Below, in pieces: positions 1 to 8,487 of a DNA stretch of 40,154 nt (position 1 is its first letter; each line of letters begins with the position of its first letter). The DNA lies in the NCBI GenBank assembly GCA_017302935.1, contig JAFLBT010000006.1, positions 1 through 40,154 on the forward strand, in the 5' to 3' direction. The position numbers and the translations under genes were made by a program. The notes under the pieces were generated by a model. It saw only the letters and a list, made by a program, of their open reading frames with translations. It was not told the DNA's origin and did no database searches. Source of the DNA: Flavobacteriales bacterium (lineage in GTDB: Bacteria > Bacteroidota > Bacteroidia > Flavobacteriales > Flavobacteriaceae).

Positions 1-95
1 ACCAATGCCTTGAAAATGTTGGACTTGCGTTCGTATTCCAGCACTTTAAACCCGTTGAGCCAATACTGAATCGTGTTGCTGGGATAGGCGATGGG
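1..95 (-). other. Foreign-looking fragment fused to proS
   Basis: The sequence before the proS fragment does not continue ProS. On the minus strand it is open to the window edge in another frame, reading [20 protein letters not shown] then EYERKSNIFKAL, which I cannot assign to a family. By my count it is about 47% G+C, clearly higher than the AT-rich DNA that follows. It is either a contig-end assembly chimera or a real rearrangement breakpoint. Confidence 0.5.
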
Positions 96-426
96 GATCA
101 ACCATTAATTTTCCTTTGTTATCAGGATCATTTTTTAATCTGTAATGAGTCACAATGGCACATTCTTTGGCAAAACCCTCAGCATTTTTTTCTTCTGCTT
201 CAAACATACTTTTTGGTACAAAGAGCGGAAAATAAGCATTTGAATGTCCGGTTTCTTTAAACATTCTATCTAATTCTGCTTGCATTTTTTCCCAGATAGC
301 ATACCCATAAGGTTTGATTACCATACAGCCTCTCACACCTGAGTTTTCTGCTAAATCAGCTTTTACAACTAATTCATTGTACCATTTTGAATAATCTTCC
401 GATCGTTTGGTTAGGTTTTTGCTCAT
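46..426 (-). CDS. proS: Prolyl-tRNA synthetase, N-terminal fragment
   Basis: This is the start of a class II prolyl-tRNA synthetase, which charges tRNA-Pro in the cytoplasm. Residues 1 to about 111 read as a normal ProS N-terminus, with [18 protein letters not shown] and the [11 protein letters not shown] segment of the catalytic core. After LMVDP the family should continue with the ELVVRPTSE motif 2 region. Instead the reading becomes [15 protein letters not shown] and stops at 46. The enzyme is normally close to 490 residues, so only about a quarter is present. The cut at about position 95 coincides with a change in base composition. ProS is essential, so an intact copy or the true continuation should exist elsewhere and the junction is more likely an artefact than a real pseudogene. 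The ATG at 424-426 is the expected family start. Confidence 0.85.
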   Translation of the reverse strand: MSKNLTKRSEDYSKWYNELVVKADLAENSGVRGCMVIKPYGYAIWEKMQAELDRMFKETGHSNAYFPLFVPKSMFEAEEKNAEGFAKECAIVTHYRLKNDPDNKGKLMVDPHRLSQQHDSVLAQRV

Positions 427-489
427 TTTAAATAATTTGGCATAAAAATTGTTTAACTAATTTTAACTAAAAAGTTCAGCAAAACTAAC

Positions 490-497
490 TATTTTTG
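490..497 (+). promoter_or_regulatory. Candidate -7 box for the Trp/Gly-rich lipoprotein
   Basis: TATTTTTG matches the Bacteroidetes -7 consensus TAnnTTTG and lies 29 nt before the ATG at 527. I see no good -33 TTG at the usual 17-23 nt spacing, so support comes from the -7 box and its position only. Confidence 0.5.
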
Positions 498-526
498 TAT
501 AAAGAACAACAAAAAAAGCTTTGATT

Positions 527-1501
527 ATGAAAACAAATAATTTCTTTTCCGTCAAAAAAACGCCCCTTATGCTTTTCAGCTTAATTGGGTTGTTTTTTTC
601 GTCTTGTGGCTCTTATAATAATTCTTCTTATTACGATAGAGATGGTATTTATGATGATAACTCAGATACCAAAAGACAAAATAATTCCGTAGTTTCAACT
701 ACTGATAACAGTCAAACCTATCAAAACTATTTTAAAGCTAAACAATTAACGACTGATTCAGATGAAGTGTTTACAGATGTTGAAAATTATTCTTCAGCAG
801 ACCGTTATGATTCTATCGCAAAAAACAATAATGCTTCATGGGGTTCAAATCCATCCTCCGTTACTGTAAATGTCTATGACAATAGTTGGGGTTGGAATTA
901 CTGGAATTCTTGGTATGGACCAAACTGGGGTTGGGGATGGAATACCGGTTGGGGTTGGAATGCCGGATGGGGCTGGAATTCATGGTATGGACCTGGTTGG
1001 GGTTGGGGTTGGAATAACGGTTGGGGCTGGAACGCCGGCTGGGGTTGGAATTCATGGTATGGCCCAGGTTGGGGTTGGGGATGGAATAACTATCCTCATT
1101 ATGCTTATAATGGCGGAAGAAGAGGTTATTATACAACCGGTTATAGAGGAAATACTGCACGTAATGGATACTACACAGGAAGAAATAGTTCTCAATTTTC
1201 GTCCAGAAACAGTAATAGAAGTACACAATTTTCTACTAGAAATAGTACACGAACAAGAGATTACAATAGTGGAAATGTAAATTCAAATACACGAGACAAT
1301 AGAAGTCAATCAAACTATTCTTCAACACGTTCAAATACTAGATCTTATCAACCCTCTTCAAGTTCAACTCGTTCTTCTAACTATTCTTCAGGAAGAAGTA
1401 ATAGTTCAAGTTCTAGTAGTTATTCTAGTGGAAGATCCAGTGGTGGATCATACAGTGGAGGTGGTCGTTCTGGTGGCGGTGGAAGAGGTGGAAGAGGTTA
1501 A
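527..1501 (+). CDS. Trp/Gly/Asn-repeat lipoprotein
   Basis: No enzymatic function is recognisable. The N-terminus has a lysine-containing head, a hydrophobic stretch and a lipobox-like LFFSSCGSYN, so a lipidated envelope protein is likely. Residues about 70-120 are acidic and polar. Then comes a 24-residue tandem repeat starting WNSWYGPxWGWGWNxGWGWN (2.6 copies). The tail is rich in Ser, Arg and Gly and ends in RSGGGGRGGRG. An in-frame TTG lies 6 nt upstream at 521, but ATG at 527 gives the normal lipoprotein start. The next gene begins 18 nt after the stop, so the pair is probably an operon and the protein may act at the outer membrane beside the porin. Similar Trp/Gly-repeat proteins have been annotated 'vitellogenin II precursor' in flavobacteria, which carries no functional meaning. 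Confidence 0.75.
   Translation: MKTNNFFSVKKTPLMLFSLIGLFFSSCGSYNNSSYYDRDGIYDDNSDTKRQNNSVVSTTDNSQTYQNYFKAKQLTTDSDEVFTDVENYSSADRYDSIAKNNNASWGSNPSSVTVNVYDNSWGWNYWNSWYGPNWGWGWNTGWGWNAGWGWNSWYGPGWGWGWNNGWGWNAGWGWNSWYGPGWGWGWNNYPHYAYNGGRRGYYTTGYRGNTARNGYYTGRNSSQFSSRNSNRSTQFSTRNSTRTRDYNSGNVNSNTRDNRSQSNYSSTRSNTRSYQPSSSSTRSSNYSSGRSNSSSSSSYSSGRSSGGSYSGGGRSGGGGRGGRG
902..1090 (+). repeat. 72-bp coding tandem repeat (2.6 copies)
   Basis: Copies start at 902, 974 and 1046 (third partial, to about 1090). The 72-nt period encodes 24 residues. Copies 1 and 2 differ at few positions, which suggests recent duplication or gene conversion. The G-rich strand (TGGGGTTGG runs) could also form unusual DNA structures. 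Confidence 0.9.
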
Positions 1502-1519
1502 TATTACAAAAAAAAGAAT

Positions 1520-3004
1520 ATGAAAAAGATAACATTTACAGCAATTTTGTTGTTGACAAGCATGATGTATGCTCAAGATATACAAGATGCAATTCGATAT
1601 AGCCAAGACAATTTAAATGGAACAGCACGATTCAATGCTATGGGAGGTGCGTTTGGAGCTTTAGGTGGTGATTTATCCTCAATTGCAATTAACCCTGCAG
1701 GTTCTGCAATTTTTATGAACAGTCAAGTTGGATTGTCGTTAAACAACAATAATTTTAATAATAGAACCAACTATTTTGGCTCCAAAAACAGAGAAAGTGA
1801 AAATGCATTCGATTTTAATCAAATAAGTGGTGTTTGGGTTTTAAAAGATGAATCCGGTAATCCAACTTGGAAAAAAATTGCGTTTGCGTTGACGTATGAA
1901 AATAAAAACAATTTTAACAATGCAATTTTTTCATCTGGAACAAATCCGAATACTTCAATTGATCGTTACTTTTTAAATTACGCAAATGGAATACCACTTG
2001 GCACAATTACTAGCAATTCATTTGGCTCATTAAATTATGCAGAACAACAAGCTTTTCTCGGGTATGAAGGGTATGTGATTAGTCCATTAACCTCATCTTC
2101 TTCCAATACATCCTACCTTTCAGAAGTGCCTGAAGGGGGAAATTATTATCAGGAAAACTATGTAATAACTGAAGGTTTTAATGGAAAGGTAGGGTTTAAT
2201 GCTGCAGCTCAATATGATGACAAATTATATATCGGAATTAATTTAAATGCTCATTTTGTAGATTTCACAAGAAGTAGCAGTTTCTTTGAGTCTAATTCAA
2301 ATGATACTCAAAACGGTGTGCAACAGTTGCGTTTTGACAATTATTTATATACGTATGGTACAGGTTTTTCATTTCAATTAGGAGCAATTTACAAAGTAAC
2401 TCAATCTTTACGTCTAGGTGCCGCTTATGAATCACCAACATGGTTGTCTTTAAATGATGAGTTTTCTCAACGACTTCAAGTGGTAAATAGATTTGACGGA
2501 GAAACTTTTAATGATAATATTGATCCAAATATTATATCTATATATCCTACTTATAGATTACAAACTCCCGGAAAAGTATCAGCAAGTATCGCTTATGTTT
2601 TTCAAAAAAGAGGTTTGATTAGTTTTGATTATTCATATAAAGATTACAGCTCCACAAAATTCAGACCGGAAAATGAATTCAGAATTGTTAATGATCAGAT
2701 GAGTAATTTACTCACAACTGCCAATGAATTTCGATTGGGGGCTGAATATAAAATAAAAGAATGGAGTCTGAGAGGTGGCTATCGTTTTGAAGAAAGTCCG
2801 TATAAAGATTCCAAAACTATTGGTGATTTAACAGCATATTCAGCCGGAATTGGGTATAATTTTGGGAGTACCAAATTAGATTTATCATATAGCTTAGCCC
2901 AACGAAAAAGCAGAGAAGGTTTTTTTACAACCGGATTAACATCACCTTCACTTATCACAACAAGACAGAATGCTGTTACTGCTACCCTTCTATTTGAATT
3001 ATAG
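1520..3004 (+). CDS. OmpP1/FadL-family outer membrane transport protein
   Basis: This is probably an outer-membrane beta-barrel of the OmpP1/FadL/TodX family, whose characterised members take up long-chain fatty acids or other hydrophobic compounds. A 19-residue signal peptide ends MMYAQ. The mature start has the family pattern DAIRYSQDNLNGTARFNAMG followed by GGDLSSIAINPAG. The rest alternates polar and hydrophobic residues in strand-like segments and ends in LLFEL, a typical C-terminal beta strand. Its 494 residues are normal for the Bacteroidetes branch, often labelled 'hemin receptor' without evidence. It lies 18 nt after the lipoprotein gene and is followed by a strong terminator, so the two form a closed transcription unit. 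The substrate cannot be told from sequence. Confidence 0.85.
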   Translation: MKKITFTAILLLTSMMYAQDIQDAIRYSQDNLNGTARFNAMGGAFGALGGDLSSIAINPAGSAIFMNSQVGLSLNNNNFNNRTNYFGSKNRESENAFDFNQISGVWVLKDESGNPTWKKIAFALTYENKNNFNNAIFSSGTNPNTSIDRYFLNYANGIPLGTITSNSFGSLNYAEQQAFLGYEGYVISPLTSSSSNTSYLSEVPEGGNYYQENYVITEGFNGKVGFNAAAQYDDKLYIGINLNAHFVDFTRSSSFFESNSNDTQNGVQQLRFDNYLYTYGTGFSFQLGAIYKVTQSLRLGAAYESPTWLSLNDEFSQRLQVVNRFDGETFNDNIDPNIISIYPTYRLQTPGKVSASIAYVFQKRGLISFDYSYKDYSSTKFRPENEFRIVNDQMSNLLTTANEFRLGAEYKIKEWSLRGGYRFEESPYKDSKTIGDLTAYSAGIGYNFGSTKLDLSYSLAQRKSREGFFTTGLTSPSLITTRQNAVTATLLFEL

Positions 3005-3026
3005 TAAAATAAAAAATCTATTCATA

Positions 3027-3055
3027 AACCATTCGTAAAAACGAATGGTTTTTTT
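3027..3055 (+). terminator. Rho-independent terminator after the porin gene
   Basis: A perfect 10-bp stem (AACCATTCGT with ACGAATGGTT), loop AAAA and seven T's at 3049-3055 lie 22 nt after the stop codon. Confidence 0.9.
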
Positions 3056-3076
3056 ATGTATTTGAATATTAATACC

Positions 3077-3084
3077 TAATTTTG
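3077..3084 (+). promoter_or_regulatory. -7 box for rimO
   Basis: TAATTTTG followed by CAC, a perfect TAnnTTTG, lies 25 nt before the rimO ATG and just downstream of the preceding terminator. No clear -33 TTG is visible. Confidence 0.6.
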
Positions 3085-3109
3085 CACTCCTAAAATTCGG
3101 AATAAAACT

Positions 3110-4429
3110 ATGAGAACCAAATCGATTAAAAAAAATAAAATCAATGTTATCACACTGGGTTGTTCCAAAAATGTGTATGATAGTGAAGTGTTAATGGGAC
3201 AACTAAAAGCCAGTGGTAAAGATGTTGTGCATGAACAAGAGGGTAATATTGTAGTGATTAATACGTGTGGTTTTATTGATAATGCAAAGGAAGAATCGGT
3301 TAATACCATTTTAGAGTATGTAAATCGAAAAGAAAACGGCCTTGTAGATAAAGTATTTGTAACAGGATGTTTGTCTGAACGTTACAAACCCGATTTGCAG
3401 AAAGAAATTCCAAATGTTGATCAATACTTCGGAACAACGGAACTTCCACAATTATTAAAGGTATTAGGAGCGGATTATAAACATGAATTATTAGGTGAAC
3501 GCCTTACTACTACTCCAAAAAATTACGCCTATTTAAAAATTGCAGAAGGATGTGACCGACCATGTAGTTTTTGTGCTATTCCATTGATGAGAGGAAAACA
3601 CGTTTCGCAACCCATCGAAAAATTAGTAAAAGAAGCTCAAGGTTTAGCTGCTAAAGGTGTAAAAGAATTAATTTTAATTGCTCAAGATTTAACCTATTAC
3701 GGTTTAGATTTATACAAAAAAAGAAATTTAGCAGAGCTTTTAGAAAACTTAGTTAAAATTGAAGGAATTGAATGGATTCGTCTGCACTACGCCTTCCCTA
3801 CCGGATTTCCGATGGATGTGTTGGAATTGATGAAAAATGAACCAAAAATTTGTAATTATATTGATATTCCTTTACAACATATCTCAGATAACATTCTGAA
3901 ATCGATGCGAAGAGGAACTACTCAAGAAAAAACAACTAACCTTTTAAAAGAATTTAGAAAAGCAGTTCCGGGTATAGCAATTCGAACTACTTTAATTGTT
4001 GGATATCCCGGTGAAACCGAGGAAGATTTTCAAATTTTAAAAAATTGGGTAGAAGAAATGCGATTTGAACGTTTAGGATGTTTTGCTTATTCGCATGAAG
4101 AAAATACGCACGCCTATCTTTTAGAAGACAACGTACTGGATGAAGTAAAGCAACAACGAGTAGCCGATATCATGGATATTCAAGCACAAATTTCTTGGGA
4201 TTTGAATCAAGAAAAAATTGGTAAAACTTTTAAATGTATTATTGATAGAAAAGAAGGACCTTATTTTATTGGTAGAACCGAATTTGATAGTCCGGATGTA
4301 GATAATGAAGTCTTGATTGATGCTGCTCAATATTATTTAAAAACAGGTGATTTTGTTGAAATTACCATTACTGATGCTACAGAATTTGATTTATATGGTG
4401 TTCCGGTTGAAGGGAAAATTTTAAATTAA
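3110..4429 (+). CDS. rimO: Ribosomal protein S12 methylthiotransferase RimO
   Basis: This radical SAM enzyme adds a methylthio group to the conserved aspartate of ribosomal protein S12 (Asp88 in E. coli). The N-terminal UPF0004 domain carries the auxiliary cluster cysteines at about C18 (LGCSKN), C53 (NTCGF) and C87 (TGCLSE). The radical SAM core has C148-x3-C152-x2-C155 (CDRPCSFC). A TRAM domain lies near the C-terminus (PYFIGRTEFDSPDVDNEVLI). The start LGCSKNxYDSE separates RimO from the tRNA enzyme MiaB. Length, 439 residues, is normal. In many Bacteroidetes rimO neighbours ftsY; here ftsY is about 13 kb away. The gene has its own -7 box, and no terminator is evident between it and the next gene. 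Confidence 0.95.
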   Translation: MRTKSIKKNKINVITLGCSKNVYDSEVLMGQLKASGKDVVHEQEGNIVVINTCGFIDNAKEESVNTILEYVNRKENGLVDKVFVTGCLSERYKPDLQKEIPNVDQYFGTTELPQLLKVLGADYKHELLGERLTTTPKNYAYLKIAEGCDRPCSFCAIPLMRGKHVSQPIEKLVKEAQGLAAKGVKELILIAQDLTYYGLDLYKKRNLAELLENLVKIEGIEWIRLHYAFPTGFPMDVLELMKNEPKICNYIDIPLQHISDNILKSMRRGTTQEKTTNLLKEFRKAVPGIAIRTTLIVGYPGETEEDFQILKNWVEEMRFERLGCFAYSHEENTHAYLLEDNVLDEVKQQRVADIMDIQAQISWDLNQEKIGKTFKCIIDRKEGPYFIGRTEFDSPDVDNEVLIDAAQYYLKTGDFVEITITDATEFDLYGVPVEGKILN

Positions 4430-4439
4430 TCATCAAAAC

Positions 4440-4482
4440 TGACAATTGTCATACTTTGAAAATGATAGAAGTTGTACCTTAG
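4440..4482 (+). promoter_or_regulatory. Palindrome and candidate promoter before the DUF465 gene
   Basis: TGACAATTGTCA (4440-4451) is a perfect 12-bp palindrome. It directly precedes TTTG (4455-4458), which is 16 nt before TACCTTAG (4475-4482), a 7 of 8 match to TAnnTTTG. A palindrome abutting a -33 box is the layout of an operator, but no regulator can be named. Confidence 0.4.
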
Positions 4483-4506
4483 ATACATCAAATAAAACCT
4501 TCTATC
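4464..4506 (+). promoter_or_regulatory. Inverted repeat ending at the DUF465 start codon
   Basis: GATAGAAG (4464-4471) pairs perfectly with CTTCTATC (4499-4506), whose last base directly precedes the ATG at 4507. If transcription starts upstream of 4464, the stem would bury the ribosome-binding region. If it starts near 4490, it is only a DNA palindrome. Confidence 0.4.
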
Positions 4507-4743
4507 ATGATTAGTAAACACCCATTACTCGAAGAATTTCCGGAATTTACCGAAAAAATCAAAGATTTATATCATCACAATGAAGAATTTCAAGTACTCA
4601 TGAGTTCCTATAATGCCTTGGACACTGAAATTTTTGAAATTGAAAAAGGAGAAATTCCACTCAACGATGATGAATTGACCCATAAACGAAAAGACAGAGT
4701 TTTTTTGAAAGATGAAATTTACTCGTTTCTCCAAAAAAACTAA
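4507..4743 (+). CDS. DUF465 (YdcH-like) small protein
   Basis: This 78-residue protein begins MISKHPLLEEFPEFTEKIKD and contains HNEEFQVLMSSYNALDTEIF, the helical pattern of the DUF465/YdcH family. Family members are short, all-helical and of unknown biochemical role. It is highly charged, with a likely coiled coil over residues 15-75 and no signal peptide, so it should be cytoplasmic. It is the last plus-strand gene before a bidirectional terminator. The upstream palindrome and the inverted repeat touching its start codon suggest controlled expression, which is inference. Confidence 0.85.
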   Translation: MISKHPLLEEFPEFTEKIKDLYHHNEEFQVLMSSYNALDTEIFEIEKGEIPLNDDELTHKRKDRVFLKDEIYSFLQKN

Positions 4744-4782
4744 AAAAAGTCAGGAAGATTAGATTTCTTCCTGACTTTTTTT
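4742..4782. terminator. Bidirectional terminator between convergent genes
   Basis: A 16-bp perfect inverted repeat (4742-4757 with 4767-4782) has the GTCAGGAAG core flanked by A7 on the left and T7 on the right. It therefore works in both directions and serves the DUF465 gene and the carboxylase operon. The DUF465 stop codon overlaps its left edge. Confidence 0.92.
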
Positions 4783-4799
4783 AAAATAAAATATACTGG

Positions 4800-6341
4800 T
4801 TACAATGGAATATTTCCGTGCTTTCTTTTCGGCAATTCCACTTCTTTGTGTTCCAACATACTAAAGGCTTTTAGCAGTTTTTTACGGGTTTCGTTGGGTA
4901 CAATTACCTCATCGATAAATCCACGCTGTGCAGCTCGATAAGGAGTTGCGAATTTTTCGGCATATTCAGTTTCTTTTTCAATCAATTTTGCCGAAGGGTC
5001 ATCAGCTTCTGCAATTTCTTTTTTGAAAATGATTTCACTCGCTCCTTTCGCTCCCATTACAGCAATTTCAGCTGTTGGCCAAGCAAAATTCATATCCGCA
5101 CCAATATGTTTGGAATTCATTACATCATACGCACCTCCGTATGCTTTTCGTGTGATTACGGTTACTCTTGGCACAGTTGCTTCGCTTAACGCATATAATA
5201 ATTTAGCTCCGTGACGAATGATTCCCGTCCATTCCTGATCCGTTCCCGGTAAAAATCCGGGTACATCTACCAAAACCAATAACGGAATATTAAAACAATC
5301 ACAAAAACGCGTAAATCTAGCAGCTTTAACTGAACTGTTTACGTCCAAAACACCTGCTAAATATAACGGTTGATTCGCCACAATTCCGATGCTTCTTCCA
5401 CCCAAACGTGCAAAACCTACAATAATATTTTCAGCATAGTCTTTATGAATTTCAAAAAACGATTCTTCATCAATAATTCCCTGAATCACCTCATGCATAT
5501 CATAAGGTTTATTGGGATTATCAGGAATTATCGTCATCAATTGTTCCCGAATTTCGTCTTTCAATTCATAAGGAACTTTTGGCGTTTTTTCTTTATTACT
5601 TTGCGGAAGATAACTCAACAACTTTTTCACATCTTCTAAGCATTCTACATCATTCGCTGATGTTGTATGTGCCACCCCTGATTTGGTAGAATGCGTACTT
5701 GCTCCACCTAATTCTTCCGAAGTAACCGTTTCATTTGTAACCGTTTTTACCACATTTGGACCGGTAACAAACATATAACTAGTATTTTCCACCATCATCG
5801 TAAAATCGGTCATGGCTGGAGAATACACTGCCCCACCCGCACAAGGACCCATAATTGCCGAAATTTGAGGAATAATTCCACTTGATTTTACATTTCTATA
5901 AAAAATATCAGCATAACCACCAAGTGAACGAACTCCTTCTTGAATTCTGGCTCCACCGGAATCATTCAATCCAATCATCGGTGCTCCGGTTTTGAGTGCC
6001 ATGTCCATCACCTTACAAATTTTTTCAGCATGCGTTTCTGACAAAGCACCTCCAAAAACTGTAAAATCTTGAGCAAAAACAAAAACTAATCTCCCATTAA
6101 CGGTTCCGTAACCGGTAATTACTCCATCGCCATAATATTGTTCATTTTCCATTCCAAAATCAGTGGTTCGATGAGTTACTAACGCATCTATTTCTTCAAA
6201 CGATCCTTCGTCCATTAGATAATTGACACGTTCACGAGCGGTTAATTTTTTCTTGGCATGTTGGGTTTCAATTCGTTTTAATCCTCCTCCAAGCTTTGCT
6301 TCGGCTAATTTATCTTGTAATACTTTTATCTTGTTTTCCAT
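4800..6341 (-). CDS. pccB: Propionyl-CoA carboxylase beta (carboxyltransferase) subunit
   Basis: This is the carboxyltransferase subunit of a biotin-dependent acyl-CoA carboxylase (513 residues). It moves CO2 from carboxybiotin to an acyl-CoA, most likely propionyl-CoA to (S)-methylmalonyl-CoA. The N-terminal half has [31 protein letters not shown] and the GGARIQEGV oxyanion region, followed by [12 protein letters not shown]. The C-terminal half has [12 protein letters not shown] and [15 protein letters not shown]. In Streptomyces homologues, aspartate in GGAYDVM goes with propionyl-CoA preference, whereas isoleucine there accepts acetyl-CoA; aspartate is present here. It is the last gene of BCCP-BC-CT, 2 nt after the biotin carboxylase stop. 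Adenosyltransferase PduO and MeaB in the same window fit the methylmalonyl-CoA route. Confidence 0.9.
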   Translation of the reverse strand: MENKIKVLQDKLAEAKLGGGLKRIETQHAKKKLTARERVNYLMDEGSFEEIDALVTHRTTDFGMENEQYYGDGVITGYGTVNGRLVFVFAQDFTVFGGALSETHAEKICKVMDMALKTGAPMIGLNDSGGARIQEGVRSLGGYADIFYRNVKSSGIIPQISAIMGPCAGGAVYSPAMTDFTMMVENTSYMFVTGPNVVKTVTNETVTSEELGGASTHSTKSGVAHTTSANDVECLEDVKKLLSYLPQSNKEKTPKVPYELKDEIREQLMTIIPDNPNKPYDMHEVIQGIIDEESFFEIHKDYAENIIVGFARLGGRSIGIVANQPLYLAGVLDVNSSVKAARFTRFCDCFNIPLLVLVDVPGFLPGTDQEWTGIIRHGAKLLYALSEATVPRVTVITRKAYGGAYDVMNSKHIGADMNFAWPTAEIAVMGAKGASEIIFKKEIAEADDPSAKLIEKETEYAEKFATPYRAAQRGFIDEVIVPNETRKKLLKAFSMLEHKEVELPKRKHGNIPL

Positions 6342-6343
6342 GC

Positions 6344-7816
6344 TTATTGAATTGGTAATCGAACAATTTTTTGATCTTCCAGATATTGCTTTAACGCAAC
6401 CATAGCGGCAATTTCTGCTTCTTCATTGTGTTTTGATTTTAGCTTTTCGGCATCATAATACTTTTTGACAAAATGGGTATCAAAATTTCCCGAACGAAAA
6501 GCCTCGTGTTCACACACAAATTTTCCAAATGGTAACGTAGTTTGAACACCTTTTACTTTGTATGCATCAATCGCTTTGCTCATCAATTGAATGGCTTCCG
6601 AACGCGTTTTTCCATACGTAATTAACTTAGCCAACATTGGATCGTAGTAAATCGGTACATCCATTCCTTGTTCAAAACCATTATCTACTCGAATTCCTTC
6701 GCCTTCAGGCAAACTATATTCTTCTAAAAATCCAACACTCGGAAGAAAATCGTTCAACGGATCTTCGGCATACACACGTAATTCTAATGCATGACCATTG
6801 ATTTGCAAATCTTCTTGTTTAACCGATAAAACTTCTCCCTGAGCCACACGAATTTGCATTTCAACCAAATCAACACCAGTAATCATTTCCGTTACCGGAT
6901 GCTCCACTTGCAAACGTGTATTCATTTCCAAAAAGTAGAAATTCAGGTTTTCATCCAACAGAAATTCAACCGTTCCGGCTCCAAGATAATCACATGATTT
7001 GGCTACTAGAACAGCTGCTTCGCCCATTTTTTTTCTTAATTCGGGAGATAAAACGGCAGATGGTGCTTCTTCCACCACTTTTTGATGACGACGTTGAATA
7101 CTACATTCCCTTTCAAATAAATATAAAATATTGCCATGCTCATCTGCCATCACTTGAATTTCAATATGTCTTGGCGAAGCAACATATTTTTCAATAAACA
7201 CAGAACCATCGCCAAATGCAGAAGTAGCTTCACTGATAGCTCGATTCATTTGAGCTTCAAAATCAGCTTCTTTTTCTACCACTCGCATTCCTTTTCCACC
7301 ACCACCGGCAGATGCTTTGATTAAAATGGGAAATCCGATTTGTGTGGCCACTTGCTTTGCTTTTTCAACATCGGTTATCGCTTGGTCATAACCGGGAACC
7401 ATTGGAATATCATAGGCTTTCACCGCTTCTTTTGCGGCTAATTTGCTACCCATGATGTGAATAGCTTTGGATTTTGGTCCGATGAAAATGATGTTATTTT
7501 TCTCAGCTTCTTCAGCAAAAGCAGCATTTTCACTTAAAAATCCATAGCCGGGATGAATGGCATCCGCACCCAACGATTTTGCAACTTCGATGATTTTATT
7601 TCCCAATAAATACGATTGATTAGATGGTGATTCACCAATCCAAACCGCTTCATCGGCAAATTTTACGTGAGGAGCATTTCGATCAATTGTAGAATATACA
7701 GCTACCGTTTTAATTCCCATTTTCTGAGCGGTTTTCATCACTCGAATGGCAATTTCTCCTCGATTAGCAACTACTATTTTTGTTATTTTTTTTATCATTA
7801 TTTTACTAATTTTCAT
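6344..7816 (-). CDS. accC: Biotin carboxylase subunit of the acyl-CoA carboxylase
   Basis: This ATP-grasp enzyme carboxylates biotin on the carrier protein with bicarbonate and ATP. The N-terminal domain has [18 protein letters not shown], and residues near 170 carry the glycine-rich ATP loop [12 protein letters not shown]. Catalytic-core motifs are [36 protein letters not shown] and [14 protein letters not shown]. The C-terminal biotin carboxylase domain includes [12 protein letters not shown]. The protein ends without a biotinyl domain, which is encoded separately upstream. The ATG at 7816 gives [10 protein letters not shown]; the internal ATG at 7798 (MIKKITKIV) fits the family start equally well. 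The stop is 2 nt from the beta subunit start, implying coupled translation and fixed stoichiometry. Confidence 0.92.
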   Translation of the reverse strand: MKISKIMIKKITKIVVANRGEIAIRVMKTAQKMGIKTVAVYSTIDRNAPHVKFADEAVWIGESPSNQSYLLGNKIIEVAKSLGADAIHPGYGFLSENAAFAEEAEKNNIIFIGPKSKAIHIMGSKLAAKEAVKAYDIPMVPGYDQAITDVEKAKQVATQIGFPILIKASAGGGGKGMRVVEKEADFEAQMNRAISEATSAFGDGSVFIEKYVASPRHIEIQVMADEHGNILYLFERECSIQRRHQKVVEEAPSAVLSPELRKKMGEAAVLVAKSCDYLGAGTVEFLLDENLNFYFLEMNTRLQVEHPVTEMITGVDLVEMQIRVAQGEVLSVKQEDLQINGHALELRVYAEDPLNDFLPSVGFLEEYSLPEGEGIRVDNGFEQGMDVPIYYDPMLAKLITYGKTRSEAIQLMSKAIDAYKVKGVQTTLPFGKFVCEHEAFRSGNFDTHFVKKYYDAEKLKSKHNEEAEIAAMVALKQYLEDQKIVRLPIQ

Positions 7817-7851
7817 ATCTAGCTGACGCTAGATGCTATTGATTTTTGACT

Positions 7852-8337
7852 CTATTCAAACTCAATTAATAATTGACCTTTATCTACTGCATCGCCTTTG
7901 GCAACCGCAATCGATTTGATAATTCCATCACGAGGCGAAGCAAAACTGTTTTCCATTTTCATGGCTTCTAAAATGAGTAAGTTGTCGCCTTCTTTCACCT
8001 CTTGACCAACAGAAACATTGATTTCTAAAATCAATCCCGGCATCGGAGCTTTGATAGCATTTACTTGTTTGGTTTTACCCACTTCAAATCCCATTTCTTT
8101 GATTAAAATATCCAATTCATTGGCAATTTCAACGGTGTATGAATTTTGATTTACTTCAACTGTGTATGATTTTTTGAGAAAATCAACAGTTGTAATTTTT
8201 GCCAAAAAAGGTTTGTTTTGATGAAGAATGTGAAAAGAATTGGAAGATGTTTTAATGCCATCTAATTGGGCAATATCTTGTTCTGTTTTTTCAAAGATTT
8301 CACTTTGATTAACAGAAAGTCTGAATTTTTGATTCAT
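7852..8337 (-). CDS. Biotin carboxyl carrier protein
   Basis: This 161-residue subunit carries biotin between carboxylase and carboxyltransferase. The C-terminal half (about residues 95-161) is a biotinyl domain: IKAPMPGLILEINVSVGQEV, then the attachment motif EAMKMEN with the biotinylated lysine at about K127. The N-terminal half resembles the linker region of separate BCCPs from the methylmalonyl/propionyl family rather than AccB of fatty-acid synthesis. I chose ATG at 8337 (MNQKFRLSV). The longer frame to 8370 only adds a low-complexity stretch across the probable promoter. It is the first gene of the three-gene operon and lies 35 nt before the biotin carboxylase. Confidence 0.88.
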   Translation of the reverse strand: MNQKFRLSVNQSEIFEKTEQDIAQLDGIKTSSNSFHILHQNKPFLAKITTVDFLKKSYTVEVNQNSYTVEIANELDILIKEMGFEVGKTKQVNAIKAPMPGLILEINVSVGQEVKEGDNLLILEAMKMENSFASPRDGIIKSIAVAKGDAVDKGQLLIEFE

Positions 8338-8487
8338 ACGTGTATTTTTTTGAATGGTAAAAATACACATTTATAACGTTTTCGTAAAGGTTAAAGTTGA
8401 GAATTTCGCTAAATTGGTATAGTCAACAAAAGATTAAATTTTTATTTTTTAAACCATTAAGAAATTAAGGTTCATTAAGAATATAAG

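Noticed and set aside
521-529. TTG start at 521 for the lipoprotein
   Set aside because: ATG at 527 gives the normal signal peptide; two extra residues have no support.
861-1280. Long open frames on both strands across the Trp/Gly repeat
   Set aside because: They are by-products of the 72-bp repeat composition. Only the frame from 527 has a lipoprotein signal and fits the operon.
8450-8487. CATTAAG-type repetitive stretch after the radical SAM gene
   Set aside because: Only loose 9-10-nt periodicity, too short and irregular to call as another array with confidence.
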